Below, in pieces: positions 8,360-19,356 of a stretch of 64,000 nucleotides of DNA; positions within the stretch are counted from its first letter, which is position 1, and every line of letters starts with the position of its first letter. The notes under the pieces are model-generated. The model did not search any database. It was not told the DNA's origin and saw nothing but the letters and a program-made list of their open reading frames with translations. Origin of the DNA: Deltaproteobacteria bacterium. Lineage in GTDB: Bacteria; Lernaellota; Lernaellaia; JACKCT01. The translations under genes and the position numbers were made by a program. The DNA is taken from positions 62,001-126,000 of the forward strand of contig JAOSJX010000022.1 in the NCBI GenBank assembly GCA_027493875.1, read 5' to 3'.

Positions 8360-9739
8360 CTAGCCCGCCGGTTCAAACTCCGAGAGGAAGTGCTTGAGGT
8401 GCGGGGGCGCGTAGGTGGCGCGGTAGCCGCGGACTTCTTTGGCGCGCAAGGAAGACGTCGATGACCGTTTTGGCGACGTAGTCGATGTGGCGGTCGGTAT
8501 AGACGCGGCGCGGGATCGCCAGGCGCACCAGATCGTTGTCCGGATAAACCGTTTCGCCGGTTGTCGGGTCCGTGTGCGAGAACATCACCGAGCCGATCTC
8601 CACCGTGCGCACGCCGCCGCGCAAATAGAGCTCGCACGACAGCGCCCAGCCGCGAAACCGCTCGACGGGGATGTGCGGCAGGATCTTGTTGGCGTTCAGG
8701 TACACCGCGTGCCCGCCCGGCGGGTTGACCATCGGCACGCCGTGGTTTGCGAGCGCCTTGTGCAGCCGGCCCACCTGCTCCACGCGCTGCTCCAGCGTCG
8801 CGGCGTCGAGCCCTTCCTTGAGGCCGACGGCGATCGCCTCCATGTCGCGCCCGGCGAGGCCGCCGTAGGTGACGAAACCTTCCTGCACGACCATGAGCGA
8901 GGTGAAGCGGCGGAAGATCTCCTCGTCGTCCGTGGCGAAGAAGCCGCCGATGTTGACGAAACCGTCCTTCTTCGCACTCATGAGCACGCCGTCGCAGCAG
9001 GCGAACATTTCCGCCGCGATCTCGCGCAGGGATTTCTCGGCATAGCCGTCCTCACGCATGCGGATGAAGTAGGCGTTTTCCGCGTAGCGCCGCGGCGTCC
9101 AGGTAGAGCGGCACGCCGTGCTTCGCGCAAACGTCCTTCGCGGCGCGCAGGTTGGCCAGGCTCACCGGCTGCCCGCCGCAGGTGTTGTTGGTGACGGTGA
9201 CGAAAACGACGGGCGTGCGTGCGCCTTTTTCCGATAAGCGCGCGTCGAGGGCGTCCACGTCGATGTTGCCTTTGAACGGGTCGGTGGTTTCCAGGTCGCG
9301 GCTTTTGGGCGACGGCAGATTTTCCGCGCGCGCGCCCTTGGTGACGATGTTCGCTTCGGTCGTGTCGAAGTGCGTGTTGTTATAAACGACGTCGCCGGGC
9401 TTGAGCATCGCCTGAAAAAACAAGCTTTCCGCCGAGCGGCCCTGGTGCGTGGGAACGACGAATTTTTTTGCCGGTGATGTCGCGGACGGTGGCGTCGAAG
9501 TGATAGTAACTTTCGCTGCCGGCGTACGATTCGTCGCCGATCATGATGCCGGCCCACTGCCGGTCGCTCATCGAGCCGGTGCCGGAATCCGTGAGCAGGT
9601 CGATGGTCACCTCGCGCGCCTTGAGTTTGAACGGGTTGTACTTGGCGCGGGCGAGCGCTTCGGCGCGTTCGGCTTCCGTGAGAACGGGGATCTTCTCCAC
9701 AACTTTGATTTTGAACGGCTCGAACGGCAGCGGACGCAT
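8360..9739 (-). CDS. Tryptophanase / tyrosine phenol-lyase family beta-eliminating lyase (three frame breaks)
   Basis: This about 459-residue PLP enzyme starts [20 protein letters not shown]. It contains [61 protein letters not shown] and the PLP-lysine motif [13 protein letters not shown] (about residue 253). Frame breaks lie near 9410-9460, 9085 and 8455; corrected, the C-terminus reads [17 protein letters not shown] with a stop at 8360. The family cleaves L-tryptophan to indole, or L-tyrosine to phenol, plus pyruvate and ammonia. VNIGG after the PLP lysine is closer to tyrosine phenol-lyases, and SAKKD to tryptophanases, so the substrate is left open. No permease or leader peptide is adjacent. 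Confidence 0.9.
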
Positions 9740-9829
9740 CGGGCATCTCCATCGTCATGAGGAAAGCATCGCAAAAGCCCCGTTCTTTTACCGCGACGCG
9801 GCGCGATCCTCAAGCGAGGACGGCGGATT

Positions 9830-12510
9830 TTATTCGTCGAAGATCACGACCGGAAGGCCCGGGGGATCGAACTCGCCGTTGCCGTCGACGTCCACCCAGA
9901 TGGGATTGGTGATCGCGCGAACGGCAAAGCCCGGGTCCACGGGGCCGAGTTTTGCCGACGTATGCCCGGCCTCCACGACGAAGTAGGCATCCTCCCCCGC
10001 GGCCAGTGTTACCGTATCGTCAAAACGCACGACCGTCCCGGTGGGGGTGAGCGACTCGTCATAAACCACCGTTCCGTGATTGGAATAGACTTTCAGGTAG
10101 TCGACGTCGATCCAGAGAGGCGCTTGGACGACGATGTCCAAGTCCACGTCCGTACCGGCGTCCAGACCGGTGACAAAGCCGCCGATCGATTCTCCGTCGA
10201 TGGAAAAGGAAATCAGTGGTCCGGCCGACACCTGGTTCCGGTGTGCGGCGATCGCATCGATCATGTCCTGCGCGTCCGCGGTTTCGGGATCGTCCGTCGG
10301 CATGGCGAAGACGTTGCGCGGGCTGCCGAGACGCTTCCACCGCGAATGCGAATCCGAGTTGCCGGTCATGGTGAAGGCCAGCCCCTGATCGAGAAAGCTG
10401 AACCACTCGGCCGTGAGGCCCGTCGGCCGCCCGGTGAACACTTCCAGCGCTTCGAAGTCGGCCGTCCACTCGTCCGGGTCCAGCGCGCCGACGCCGACGT
10501 CCTTGTCATATCCGAGATAGGCGAAATAGCCGCCCGGGTGATTGATCTGGACGATCTGCGCTCCGTAGTCGTTGCGCGCGAACTCGAACATCTCGGGAAA
10601 TTCGTACCGGCGGATCGCGGTCATGGTGTCGTCGTAAACCTCAAAAGGCAGGGAGTAGTAATCGGGACGGCCCTCCGGATGGAACAGCGGCCAGGCGTTG
10701 AAATGGCCGATGGTGGGGCTGATTTCGCTGCCAAGGACAACATGGAGCCAGGCTTCCAGCCCGACTTCTTCCACGTAAGGCTGAAAATCGACCTGCACGT
10801 CGTGCTCGGTGACGACGGGGAGTTCGAGTCCCTCGGCGGCGAGTTGCGTGACGCGTTCGGGGCCCAGGTCGTGCGCGTCGAAGGAAAAAACGGCGTGGAC
10901 GTGAAAGTCGCCGCTCAAAAGGCCGGTGCTGTCCACCGAATGCTCGAGGGTTCCGGTCAGTTCCGTTTCCGCGCCGGCCGTGATCGTCACGTTTTCCCGC
11001 ACCAATTCATACTCGAAGCCGCGGGAAACGGTCACGGTGTAGTCACCGGGGCGCACGGGGACAACGGCGTTGCATGCGGCCAGATAGACGAGGTCGTCTT
11101 CGTCGGCGTTCGGCGGCGCGTCGTGGCCCGATTGGAGCGTCACCTTGCAGGGCGGGGTGTCGCCGTTGTCGTCGTCAACGTCGATCGCCAGCCGGCCCGG
11201 CTTGTTCGGTACGATCGTCACCTCTGTACTCTGTCCGGCGACGACTTCGACGTTGCCCTCCGTTTTGTCAACGCGCCCCGGCCCGGAGGAGGTCAACCGA
11301 TAAATCCCGGGATCCAGCTCCGCGGAAAACGATCCATCGGGTTGCGGCAACAGAACGGCGACGTAGTTTTTTCCCGGCGGACGAACGGTGTCTTGAACGA
11401 ATACCTTGATGCCCTCGAGCGAATCGCCGGCGAGCGGCGCGACCGTTCCGTTCACGGTGCCGACGTCGTCGTTGGCGTCGTAGGCGTTGATCGCGGAGAG
11501 GACGAAACGCGCGTCGCCGTCGCCGACGATAAAAAGGCGGTCGTAGGAGGCCTGACCGTTTGCCGGAACCTTCAAGGCGCCCTCGACCAAGGGTGTCACG
11601 TCGCCGTAAAAGTACGGTGCAAAGAAGCGCGCCTCGGGCGCCGGCGTCGCGAATCCGTATGAAACCGGGAGGCCGAGACGGCTTTGGCCGCCGATCCATC
11701 GGATATTGGCGAAGGGTCGACGGCGTCGGCCTCCAGGCCGGTGCGCGGGGTGAACACATCCATGAAGCCGCGCCAAAACGGCATTTCGGCGAGGATGACG
11801 GTTCGCTCCCGATCCGTTTCGTTCAACACCGTCGTACGGATGACGACGTAATCCTTATCGGGCTCGAGAATGTATTCGTTGACGATCCCGGTGGGTTTGT
11901 CGCCCGTCAGCACGAACGAGTCGACGAAGTTGATCCCGCCGTCGGTTCCCGTAACGCGGATGACGGCGCGGCCGTCGCGGCCGTCTTCAACGACTTCGAT
12001 GGTCTCCGGCACGAACGCGCGGACCAAGCCGATGATGTGTTCGATATTGAGAAGACTGTCGGCGCCGGGTTCGCCCTGGGGCCGCGCGCGATCGGCGTCA
12101 ATAATATTTCCCGAGTACGTGGACAGGCCGACGCCGGGATGTTCCGGCGCGCGGACGATCAACTCGATGCGCGCGTTGTAAATCTTATAGTCGCCGATTT
12201 CTCCGCGGGCCCTGGGACCGCCGATCAGTTCGTCCTCGGCCGTGATGCGTCCCGCACGCACCTCACCGTCACCGAGTTCGTCCGAGAGATTGTCCCATCC
12301 GTCTTCGCTATCGTCGTCGTCCGTATCGTCGTCCTCGTCGTCGTCAACCAGGTCGTCGTCCGAGACCGTATCGTCGTCATCGGACGCGGCGTCACTATCG
12401 TCATCGTCGTCGCCGCAACCGCAGCCGATGGTGCCAAGCAGCGAAGCACCGAGAATTGCGAGAAGATAAGCGAAGCCGAATACGGCGGATCGCGCAGACC
12501 GATTCCTCAT
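9830..12510 (-). CDS. Poly-Asp lipoprotein with PHP-type (CehA/McbA-like) metallohydrolase domain, frame-broken
   Basis: This about 893-residue protein starts at ATG 12510 with a lipoprotein signal ending LGTIG-C, then CGCGDDDDDS and a long Asp run. The middle contains Ig/CNA-like beta repeats (VTIVPNKPGRLAIDVDDD). The C-terminal PHP domain shows SGDFHVHAVFSFDAHD (about residue 538), VVTEHDVQVDF, IVQINHPGG and TMTGNSDSHS, the His/Asp metal ligands of CehA/McbA-type hydrolases. A frame break near 11700 joins two overlapping reading frames. It is probably a surface or periplasmic metal-dependent phosphoesterase or ester hydrolase. Substrate is unknown. Confidence 0.85.
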
Positions 12511-12810
12511 GACGAGACGCTCCTGTAACACCGTTGACACGAAAACGTCGCAAACATGCCAATTTGCCCAAACCCCATATCCTTGTCTATCGGCCCGCCG
12601 CACTCCGAAAGTCGTTTATCAGCGGAAGGCTGAGATACGGCGTCTGATGGAGACGAAGTTATCCGTCAACCGCGCGACGAAATCGCGGTCGCATGCCAAT
12701 GTTTTGACTTTTGCGTGATTTGTTCCGCGCTGAAACCGCGGGCCGTGACGACATTATTTTATCAGTTATTTCAATAAGTTGAGTCATGTGCCCAGCGGCT
12801 GGACGAAGGG

Positions 12811-12827
12811 TGGCACAGGTCTTGCGC
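12811..12827 (+). promoter_or_regulatory. Sigma-54 promoter
   Basis: TGGCAC-N5-TTGCGC has GG at 12812-12813 and GC at 12824-12825, exactly 10 nt apart as RpoN requires. It lies 46 nt upstream of the ATG at 12873. The gap before it (12511-12810) shows no gene. No enhancer-binding protein gene is in the window. Confidence 0.85.
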
Positions 12828-12872
12828 TTAAGGAGCGCGGGGAAGGTTTTTTTGGGGTGGAAAGGAAACTCG

Positions 12873-13283
12873 ATGGGTTCGTCGAAGGTGAATATCCGCG
12901 CGCTGTCCGGCATTTCCACGGACGCCATCGAGCTCGGCGGATTCGAGCTCATGGAAGAGGAAGCCTGCCGTTTTCACTCGGGCGCCGAACTGTCGGCCGG
13001 GGACGTCGTGCTCATCAAGGCGTCGTTCAAGAACCCGTGCGAGAACGAGCCGGAAGCGGACGACGACGCGCGCGTGCTTTTCCGCCGGCGCGTCATTCCG
13101 TTCATCACGCGCGTGCAGCGGGTATCGCGGCCGCGCAAATCCGGCGACCGCAAAGTGACGGCGGTTATCGAGAACATCACGCCGGACGACCGCGCGTTTT
13201 TTTACGAGAAGTTTTTTTCCTCCGACCCCGAGGAGCGGGCGAACCTCGAGGTCGAAGGACGGCGTATCGACTATTTGAGTTAG
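12873..13283 (+). CDS. Small cytoplasmic protein of unknown function, sigma-54 controlled
   Basis: This 136-residue protein starts at ATG 12873 behind AAAGGA; longer open-frame starts would lie upstream of the promoter and are excluded. It has no signal peptide or membrane segment. It reads as mixed beta strands: NIRALSGISTDAIELGGFELM, GDVVLIKASFKN, RRRVIPFITRVQRV, VTAVIENITPDDRAFFYEKFF. This is loosely like a PilZ barrel, but the RxxxR and D/NxSxxG signatures are missing, so I leave it as unknown. It is monocistronic, with a strong terminator after it. Confidence 0.7.
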   Translation: MGSSKVNIRALSGISTDAIELGGFELMEEEACRFHSGAELSAGDVVLIKASFKNPCENEPEADDDARVLFRRRVIPFITRVQRVSRPRKSGDRKVTAVIENITPDDRAFFYEKFFSSDPEERANLEVEGRRIDYLS

Positions 13284-13316
13284 AAGGTCCTCCTACACGG
13301 AGCCGCAAGGTTCTTT

Positions 13317-13347
13317 ACGCCGCGCATCCCCGCGCGGCGTTTTTTTC
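13317..13347 (+). terminator. Rho-independent terminator
   Basis: The stem ACGCCGCGC / GCGCGGCGT has an ATCCCC loop followed by T7. It ends the sigma-54-controlled unit. Confidence 0.92.
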
Positions 13348-13439
13348 CTTTAAACGGTCGAAAAATGCCGCGTCATCCATGACGCGGGCGCTTTATGCTA
13401 AATTAAACGTGTTCGTTGCTCATCGACCCGGAGAAAGTC

Positions 13440-16400
13440 TTGCGTTGGTTCCCGTGCCCGGCGCGTTTTCGCGCGGTGGTTGCGATAGCGATCGCGCTTC
13501 TTTTGGCGACGCCGACGATCGCCCGTGCGCAGGACGCAAGCCCCCCGCCGGGCACGCCCGCCCCGGAGGCGGCGCCGTCTCCGTCGCCATCCCCCGCCCC
13601 GACCCCGACGCCGGCCCCGCCTGAGGAAGACAACAAGCATCTTCAGGCGGAGATCGACGCGCTTAAATCCGTGCTCGACGGCAAGCTGCCGGAGGGTTTC
13701 CGCCTGGCCAAACTCGCCGACGCGGATCTGCGTGACGAGGAGGCCGTCGCCGCGCGCGTCGAAGCGCTTGAAAAGGCCGAAACTCCGGCGGAGGACGCTT
13801 CCGCGCACGACAAACTCGCCGCGGAACGCGATCAGCTACGTCTGGCGTTTTTGAAATGGCCCGCCAAGAAACGCCTCACCCTGCTCGATGAGGAGGAGGC
13901 GGCGCGGCGCGCTCTTTTCGAGAAGCAAAAGGAAACGCTGGAGCGGGAGATCGCGGCGCTGCGCGACGTGGCGGACGGGCGCGTGCCGGAAAATTTTGCG
14001 GTCGCAAAGTTGTTCGAGGTCAATCTGCGTGACGAGGAGGCGATCGCCGCGCGCGTGACGCTGCTCAAAACGCGCATCGAACAGCAGACGGCGGAGCTGT
14101 CGAGGACCGCCCCGCCCGAAGGCGAACCCGTACCGATGGATTTCGGCCGCGAACTGTCGCGCCGGCTGCTCGAACGCGACGCGCTACGCCTGCGTTTCCT
14201 CGGCTTGGACGCCCCGGCGCGCACGGCGGTGCTGGACGCGGACGAGAAAAAACGGCGGCTCGCGGAAGAAAAAGCGGCGGCGGAAAAGGCGCGCGCCGAA
14301 GCCGAGGAAGCCGAACGCACGGCCGAAGAGGCGCGCCTCGCGGCGCTGGAGGAAGCGCGGCTCGCGGCGACCGCGGCCGAGAAGGCGATGGCGGACGAGC
14401 GCGCGCGGCTTGAGCAGGCGCGCGCGACGATGGCCGGGCTCAAGAAACAGATCGCCGAGGAACGGCAGGCGCTGAACGACGAACTCGCGCGCGTGGCCGA
14501 AACCGAGGCGTCGTTCCGCGACCGGGCGGCGGCACCGGACGCGAGCGCGCCGCGGATCGACACGCTGTTCGGCGAGGTGGTCGCGCTGCTCACGCAGCAG
14601 CGGAAACGTCTCGAAGGCGCGCTCGCGTCGCTGGACTCGCCGAGCCGCGTGCCGGAATACGAACCGCAGATCGACCTTGCCGACGCGCGTTTCGCCGACG
14701 CGACGGAAGAGATCGCGGCCATCCGCGCGGGGGACGCCGAGATCGCCGACGAGGGCAATGCGCTGCGCCGCGACGAGCGCGACGCGCGCTGGGCCTACGC
14801 GCAGGAGCTGGCGATGGACGTGAAGAACCTCAACGCGTTCCGCCTGCAACTGATTCCACACCTCACCCCCGCCAAACGCAACGCCATTCTCGGCCTGACG
14901 CGCGAGGGATTCGCGGCAGGGCGCGCGCGAGATCGCGCAGATGCGTCTGATGGCCGCGTACTATCTCCGCGAACGGCTGGCGCTGCGCGCGGGTCTGTTC
15001 GAGCGCGTCGGCGGCGCGGCGGCGTTCTGGCGCATGACGACCGGCGGCCTGCAACTGATCCTCGTCCTGTTTGCCTATTTGTTCCTGCGCCGTCGCGACG
15101 CGGCGATCACCGGGTGGATGCAATCCGCCGTTTTCCGCCTGGACGCGGACGTCCGTGTGCGTTTGATGCTCGACCGCGCGGTCACGTTGATGCGCGTTTT
15201 GTGGGGCGGACGCGCTGCGTCTGGCTCTTTTTTACGCGCTCTTCACCGTGCCGACCTCCGAAGAGGTCGCGGAGCTCGCCCTCTTCCGCACCGTGCTGCT
15301 CGCCTACGGTTGGTACCGCCTGTCCATCACGGCGATGCACCACGTCATCACGCGCGCCGCGTTCGTGCGGCACGTGCGGCTCTCCGCCCAAACGAGCGAT
15401 CAGGTGCTGCGTTCCGTGCGCATGATCCTGCGCTACGTTTTTCCCGTCGTCGTCTTTCTCGTTCTCTCCGAGCGCGTGGTCGGGCGCGGCTATCTTTACG
15501 GCGTGGTCGTGCGCTTCTCGTGGATCGGCGCCTTTCCGATTCTCGCCGTTCTGATCGGCCGCTGGCGGGACGGCATCACGGATTACTATTTGCGCAGTTA
15601 CCCCGAAGGAAAACTGCGCGGGCCGCTGGAGCAAAACCGCGAGCGGGTCGGCGGTTTCTTCCTGACCGTGCCGGCCTTCGGCGTGGTTGTGTCGCGCATG
15701 GTGCGGCTGTATTTCTCCGGAACGCTCACGCGCTTCCGGCAAAGCCGGAAGGCGCTGGCCTTTTTGTTCCGGCGGAAGCTCGAAAAACGCGCGCGCACCG
15801 AAGCGCCCGAGGACGCGCCGCAACTTCCCGAGGCCATCGCCGATGCCTTCACTGAAGGCGCTGCTCCGCCGGAACTACGTATCGCGCACTACCCCGAACT
15901 CGACGACGTGGTGCGCACGATCGAAGAGCGGCGCGCGGCGGGACGCGGGGCGGCGATCGCGCTGGTCGGCGAGCAAGGCGTCGGTAAGACCACGTGGCTG
16001 GACGAGCTGGCGCGGCGCGTCGGCGGAGCGCGGCGCGAAGTCGGCGAAGCGCGCGACACGGCCTCCGCGCTGGCGGAGCTCTCGCGCGTTCTCGGCGCGC
16101 CGCGCGCGGAAACCGTCGATGCTTTTTGCGAAACGTGCGGCGGCGGCGACCAGCCGATCGTCCTGGACGAATGCCAGAACTTTTTCCTACGCACCGTCGG
16201 CGGCGCGGAGGCGTTCTCGGTCCTCGCCGACGCCATCTCGCGAACGGCGCCGACGCGCGTATGGGTCTGCTCGTTTTCGCGCTACGCGTGGGAGTATGCG
16301 CGGCGCGTGGTGGACGTGGACGGCGTCTTCGCGCGTGTCGTCGGCCTTTCCCCGTGGAGCGAATCCGCCGTGAACGAGCTGATCGCGCACCGGATGCGCG

Positions 16401-16864
16401 TCTCCGGGCACACGGCCTCCTACGAGGATCTCATCGTGGACCGCGTGGAGGGCACGGAGTTCGAGAGCATGGTGATCCGCACGGGCGAGCGCTACCGGCA
16501 ACTGTTGTGGGATTACGCGGACGGCCTGCCGCGCGTGGCGATCCACTTCTGGACGCGCTCGCTCGTCCCGTCGGGCAACGGCGCGGTGAAGGTGCGCCTG
16601 TTCGCCGATCCCGGCGCCGACGAATTGGAAGGCCTGTCCGACGACGCGCGCTTTCTGCTCGCCGCCGTGGTGCAGCACGGCAGCCTGCGCCCCGGAGATG
16701 CGGCGCGCGTGCTCAACCGGCCCGAGGGCCGCTGCGCCGCAATCTTCCGGCAACTCGCGTCGAGCGGCTACATCGTCGAACAGGACGGCCGCTACGCGAT
16801 GACGAGCCATTGGAACCGCGCGATCGTGCGTTTTCTGAGACGCAAGCACTTGCTTTACTTCTGA
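13440..16864 (+). CDS. Large membrane protein: periplasmic coiled coil, membrane bundle, cytosolic P-loop ATPase (two frame breaks)
   Basis: TTG 13440 follows GGAG and opens a signal peptide (LLLATPTIARAQ). A Pro/Ala linker and about 400 residues of Ala/Glu/Arg coiled coil follow, including a duplicated LAKLADADLRDEEAVAARV unit. About residues 535-760 hold five or six hydrophobic helices (LQLILVLFAYLFL, YVFPVVVFLVL, FLTVPAFGVVVSRM). The C-terminal about 300 residues form a P-loop domain: GEQGVGKTT (about 843), Walker B-like PIVLDECQNFF (about 907), and a winged-helix-like end (GDAARVLNRPEGRCAAIFRQ). Breaks near 14925 and 15215 join three frames. The layout recalls the N-terminus of MscK channels with the pore replaced by an ATPase; a bare MscS gene follows. 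I know no named family with this order. Confidence 0.75.
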
Positions 16865-16890
16865 GCCTGGGAAGGAAAAACGATGAATTC

Positions 16891-16998
16891 AGTAGGTAGT
16901 AGGTGGTAGGTGGTAGGTAGGGGAACAGCGCGCGGCACTCTCGCGCCGCCACGCAAGAAATTCCTTTCCCTATCTACTATCTACTACCTATTAACTAC
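16891..16998. repeat. Heptamer-array element 5
   Basis: Left arm: AGTAGGT twice and GGTAGGT twice (16891-16918). Right arm: TATCTAC twice, TACCTAT, TAACTAC (16971-16998). The GC-rich core (16927-16951) is a diverged version of the cores in elements 2 and 4. It lies between the ATPase gene and the MscS gene. Confidence 0.88.
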
Positions 16999-17037
16999 CA
17001 ACCGCGATGTGAGCGCGGCGAACGGAGCGGGAAGCGG

Positions 17038-17865
17038 ATGGAAGGTACGGTCAAAATTTACGAGTTCCTCCGGCCGAGCGGCGTGGTGACCGCGCTGTTT
17101 TTGATCGCGCTCGTGTGGTTTCTCAACCAACTGATCGCCGGGTTCTTCGTGCGTTTGGGGAACCGCTTTACGGAAAAGCGGCTGCGCATCCAGCAGATCG
17201 GCACCTTCGTCCGCTTCTTCAACTACATCGCCGTGATGATCGCGTCGGTGTTTCTCTCGTTCCAGCTCTCCAACGAAATGCTCTTCGCTCTCGGCGGGAC
17301 CATCGCCGTCACCGTCGGTTTCGCGCTTAAGGATCTCGCCGCGTCGATCATCGCCGGCATCACAATTCTCATCGACCGGCCTTTCCAGGTGGGCGACCGC
17401 GTGAGCTTCGGCGGCTACTACGGCGAGATCAAGGAGATGGGGCTGCGTTCGGTGCGGCTGGTGACGCTGGACGACAACCTCGTGACGATCCCCAACAACA
17501 AGTTCCTCACCGAGATCGCCGCCAGCGGCAACGCCGGCGCGCTGGACATGCTCATCCAGATGGACTTTTTCGTGGGAGCGGACCAGGACATCGGACGCGC
17601 CAAGTCGATCGTGTCGGAGGCGATCGCGACGAGCCCGTACGCCTATCTTAAGAAGCCCTGGACGGTCCTTGTGAACCAAGTGATTCACGAAAATTACTTT
17701 GCGGTACGGCTGCGCGCGAAGGTCTACGTGCTGGACGTGCGCTTCGAGAAGACGCCTGAGTCCGAGGTCAACGAGCGCGTTTTGGCCGAATTCGCCAAGG
17801 CCGGTGTCCGGCCGCCGGCCGTTTTGCATCGCGGGCGGGACGCGCGGACCGGCGATGTAAGCTGA
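17038..17865 (+). CDS. MscS-family mechanosensitive channel, minimal form
   Basis: This 275-residue protein starts at ATG 17038. It has three hydrophobic segments (about 15-35, 58-78, 84-105), the last a Gly/Ala pore helix leading into FALKDLAASIIAGITILIDRPFQVGDRV, the MscS signature. The cytosolic beta and alpha/beta domains follow (VRLVTLDDNLVTIPNNKFLT). There is no periplasmic sensor domain. The channel should open under membrane tension. It lies 173 nt after the coiled-coil/ATPase gene, separated by a heptamer element, so cotranscription is possible but not shown. Confidence 0.92.
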   Translation: MEGTVKIYEFLRPSGVVTALFLIALVWFLNQLIAGFFVRLGNRFTEKRLRIQQIGTFVRFFNYIAVMIASVFLSFQLSNEMLFALGGTIAVTVGFALKDLAASIIAGITILIDRPFQVGDRVSFGGYYGEIKEMGLRSVRLVTLDDNLVTIPNNKFLTEIAASGNAGALDMLIQMDFFVGADQDIGRAKSIVSEAIATSPYAYLKKPWTVLVNQVIHENYFAVRLRAKVYVLDVRFEKTPESEVNERVLAEFAKAGVRPPAVLHRGRDARTGDVS

Positions 17866-17996
17866 ATCACAATTCATTCCGTCTCTTGCGTTATCCTTAA
17901 ATATCAAGTAATAACAGCATGTTACATGATTTATGAATTGTCATGGTTCTGTCATGGAACCGGGCGGCGGTTCCGAAATTGGACTATATTGCGGAC

Positions 17997-19304
17997 ATGA
18001 ACGAGGCCACCAACAAGCTGAACGGGACCGGGAACCCCGCGGAGATGGCCCGGGGCATGAAGTTCGGTCTCGTCGGCCTCAACCACAAAACGGCCCCCTT
18101 CGAGCTGCGCGAGAAGATGTCGTTCACCGAATCCGAGGTGAACGAGGCGCTGCTCGCCCTGAAACATTCGACCGGGGCGAGCCGGGGCCAGGGCATTGCC
18201 GATTACGTTTCCGAGGCGGTTCTCGTTTCCACCTGCAACCGCACCGAGTTTTACGTGCGCTATCACTGCGGCATGTTCGTGCCGCGCATTCTGATTTCCT
18301 TCCTCGCCGAACGCAAAGGCGCCACGTTCGAGGAGATCGAGCCGCACCTGTACAAGCTGGAAAACGAGAAAGCGATCGAGCATCTCTTTCAGGTGTCGGC
18401 GGGCCTCGACTCGATGGTGGTCGGCGAGCATCAGATCACCGGGCAGCTCAAGCGCTCGTTCGAGCAGGCGGTGGCCTGCGGAACGAACGGCGCGTTCGTC
18501 AACAAGCTCTTCCACATGGCCTTCCGCGTGGCCAAGCGCGTGCGCACGGAGACCCGGATCGGCCAGGGTTCGACGTCCGTGTCGCAGGCGGCGCTGGATT
18601 TCGCGAACCGCACGCTGGGCAAGCTCGGCGACAAACGCGGTCTCGTGATCGGCGCCGGCGAAACGGCGATGCTGGCCGCGAAGCACATGCGCCTCCGCGG
18701 GCTGGCGGAAGTGACCATCGTCAACCGCACGTTCCACCGCGCGCGGGAACTGGCGTCGCGGCTGGACGTAAAGGCGGCGGTTTGGGAATCGCTGGCCGAC
18801 TTGGTGCGGGACGCGGACGTGGTCGTTTCCGCGACCAGCTCGCCCGAGCCGGTTATCAGCGAACCGATGGTGCGCCGCGCGATCGACGGGCGGACGAACC
18901 CGTTATTCCTGGTGGATCTGGCCGTGCCGCGCGACATCGCCCCGGCCATCCGCGAGATCGGCGGCGTGGAAGTGCACGACATGGCCGCGCTGCAGGCGCA
19001 TATCGAGGCGAATATTCAAAGCCGCGAAGGCGAAGCCGAGAAGGCGCTGGAGATCGTCGCGGCGATCGAGACCGAGTTTCTCACCTGGCACCAGACGCAA
19101 AAACTCGCCCCGGCGATCGCGGACCTGCGCGCCGAGGCCGACGCCGTCCGCAACGCCGAACTGGCGAAACTCAAGGAGCAGCTCTCCCCCGAGCAGTACG
19201 CGCTGGTGGAAGCCGCCACGCGCACGCTGGTCAACAAAATCCTCCACAAGCCGATCATGGCCCTCAAAGAGTCGGCCTGCCCCCGCAACGAAGACGTCGC
19301 GTAA
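17997..19304 (+). CDS. hemA: Glutamyl-tRNA reductase
   Basis: This about 435-residue enzyme reduces glutamyl-tRNA to glutamate-1-semialdehyde, the first step of tetrapyrrole synthesis by the C5 route. It shows VGLNHKTAPFELREK, the catalytic-Cys motif VSTCNRTEFY (about residue 79), SGLDSMVVGEHQI-type residues (AGLDSMVVGEHQITGQ), the NADPH-binding GAGETAMLAAKH, and the C-terminal dimerisation helix. Possible starts are ATG 17997, 18045 or 18057; the last precedes MKFGLVGLNHK and may be the real one. No other hem gene follows. An AT-rich gap precedes it. Confidence 0.96.
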   Translation: MNEATNKLNGTGNPAEMARGMKFGLVGLNHKTAPFELREKMSFTESEVNEALLALKHSTGASRGQGIADYVSEAVLVSTCNRTEFYVRYHCGMFVPRILISFLAERKGATFEEIEPHLYKLENEKAIEHLFQVSAGLDSMVVGEHQITGQLKRSFEQAVACGTNGAFVNKLFHMAFRVAKRVRTETRIGQGSTSVSQAALDFANRTLGKLGDKRGLVIGAGETAMLAAKHMRLRGLAEVTIVNRTFHRARELASRLDVKAAVWESLADLVRDADVVVSATSSPEPVISEPMVRRAIDGRTNPLFLVDLAVPRDIAPAIREIGGVEVHDMAALQAHIEANIQSREGEAEKALEIVAAIETEFLTWHQTQKLAPAIADLRAEADAVRNAELAKLKEQLSPEQYALVEAATRTLVNKILHKPIMALKESACPRNEDVA

Positions 19305-19310
19305 AAATCA

Positions 19311-19338
19311 GGTTACAGGTCACAGGCTACGGGCTACA
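19311..19338 (+). repeat. Heptamer array 6 (single arm)
   Basis: GGTTACA, GGTCACA, GGCTACG, GGCTACA follow directly after the hemA stop, with one further GGTTACA unit at 19349. It is the same word family as element 1. No inverted arm follows. Confidence 0.8.
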
Positions 19339-19356
19339 GGTTGTTGCGGGTTACAG

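Noticed and set aside
9962..11662. 566-residue plus-strand open frame opposite the PHP-domain lipoprotein
   Set aside because: No recognisable domain, unusual composition, and fully antisense to a gene with conserved catalytic motifs.
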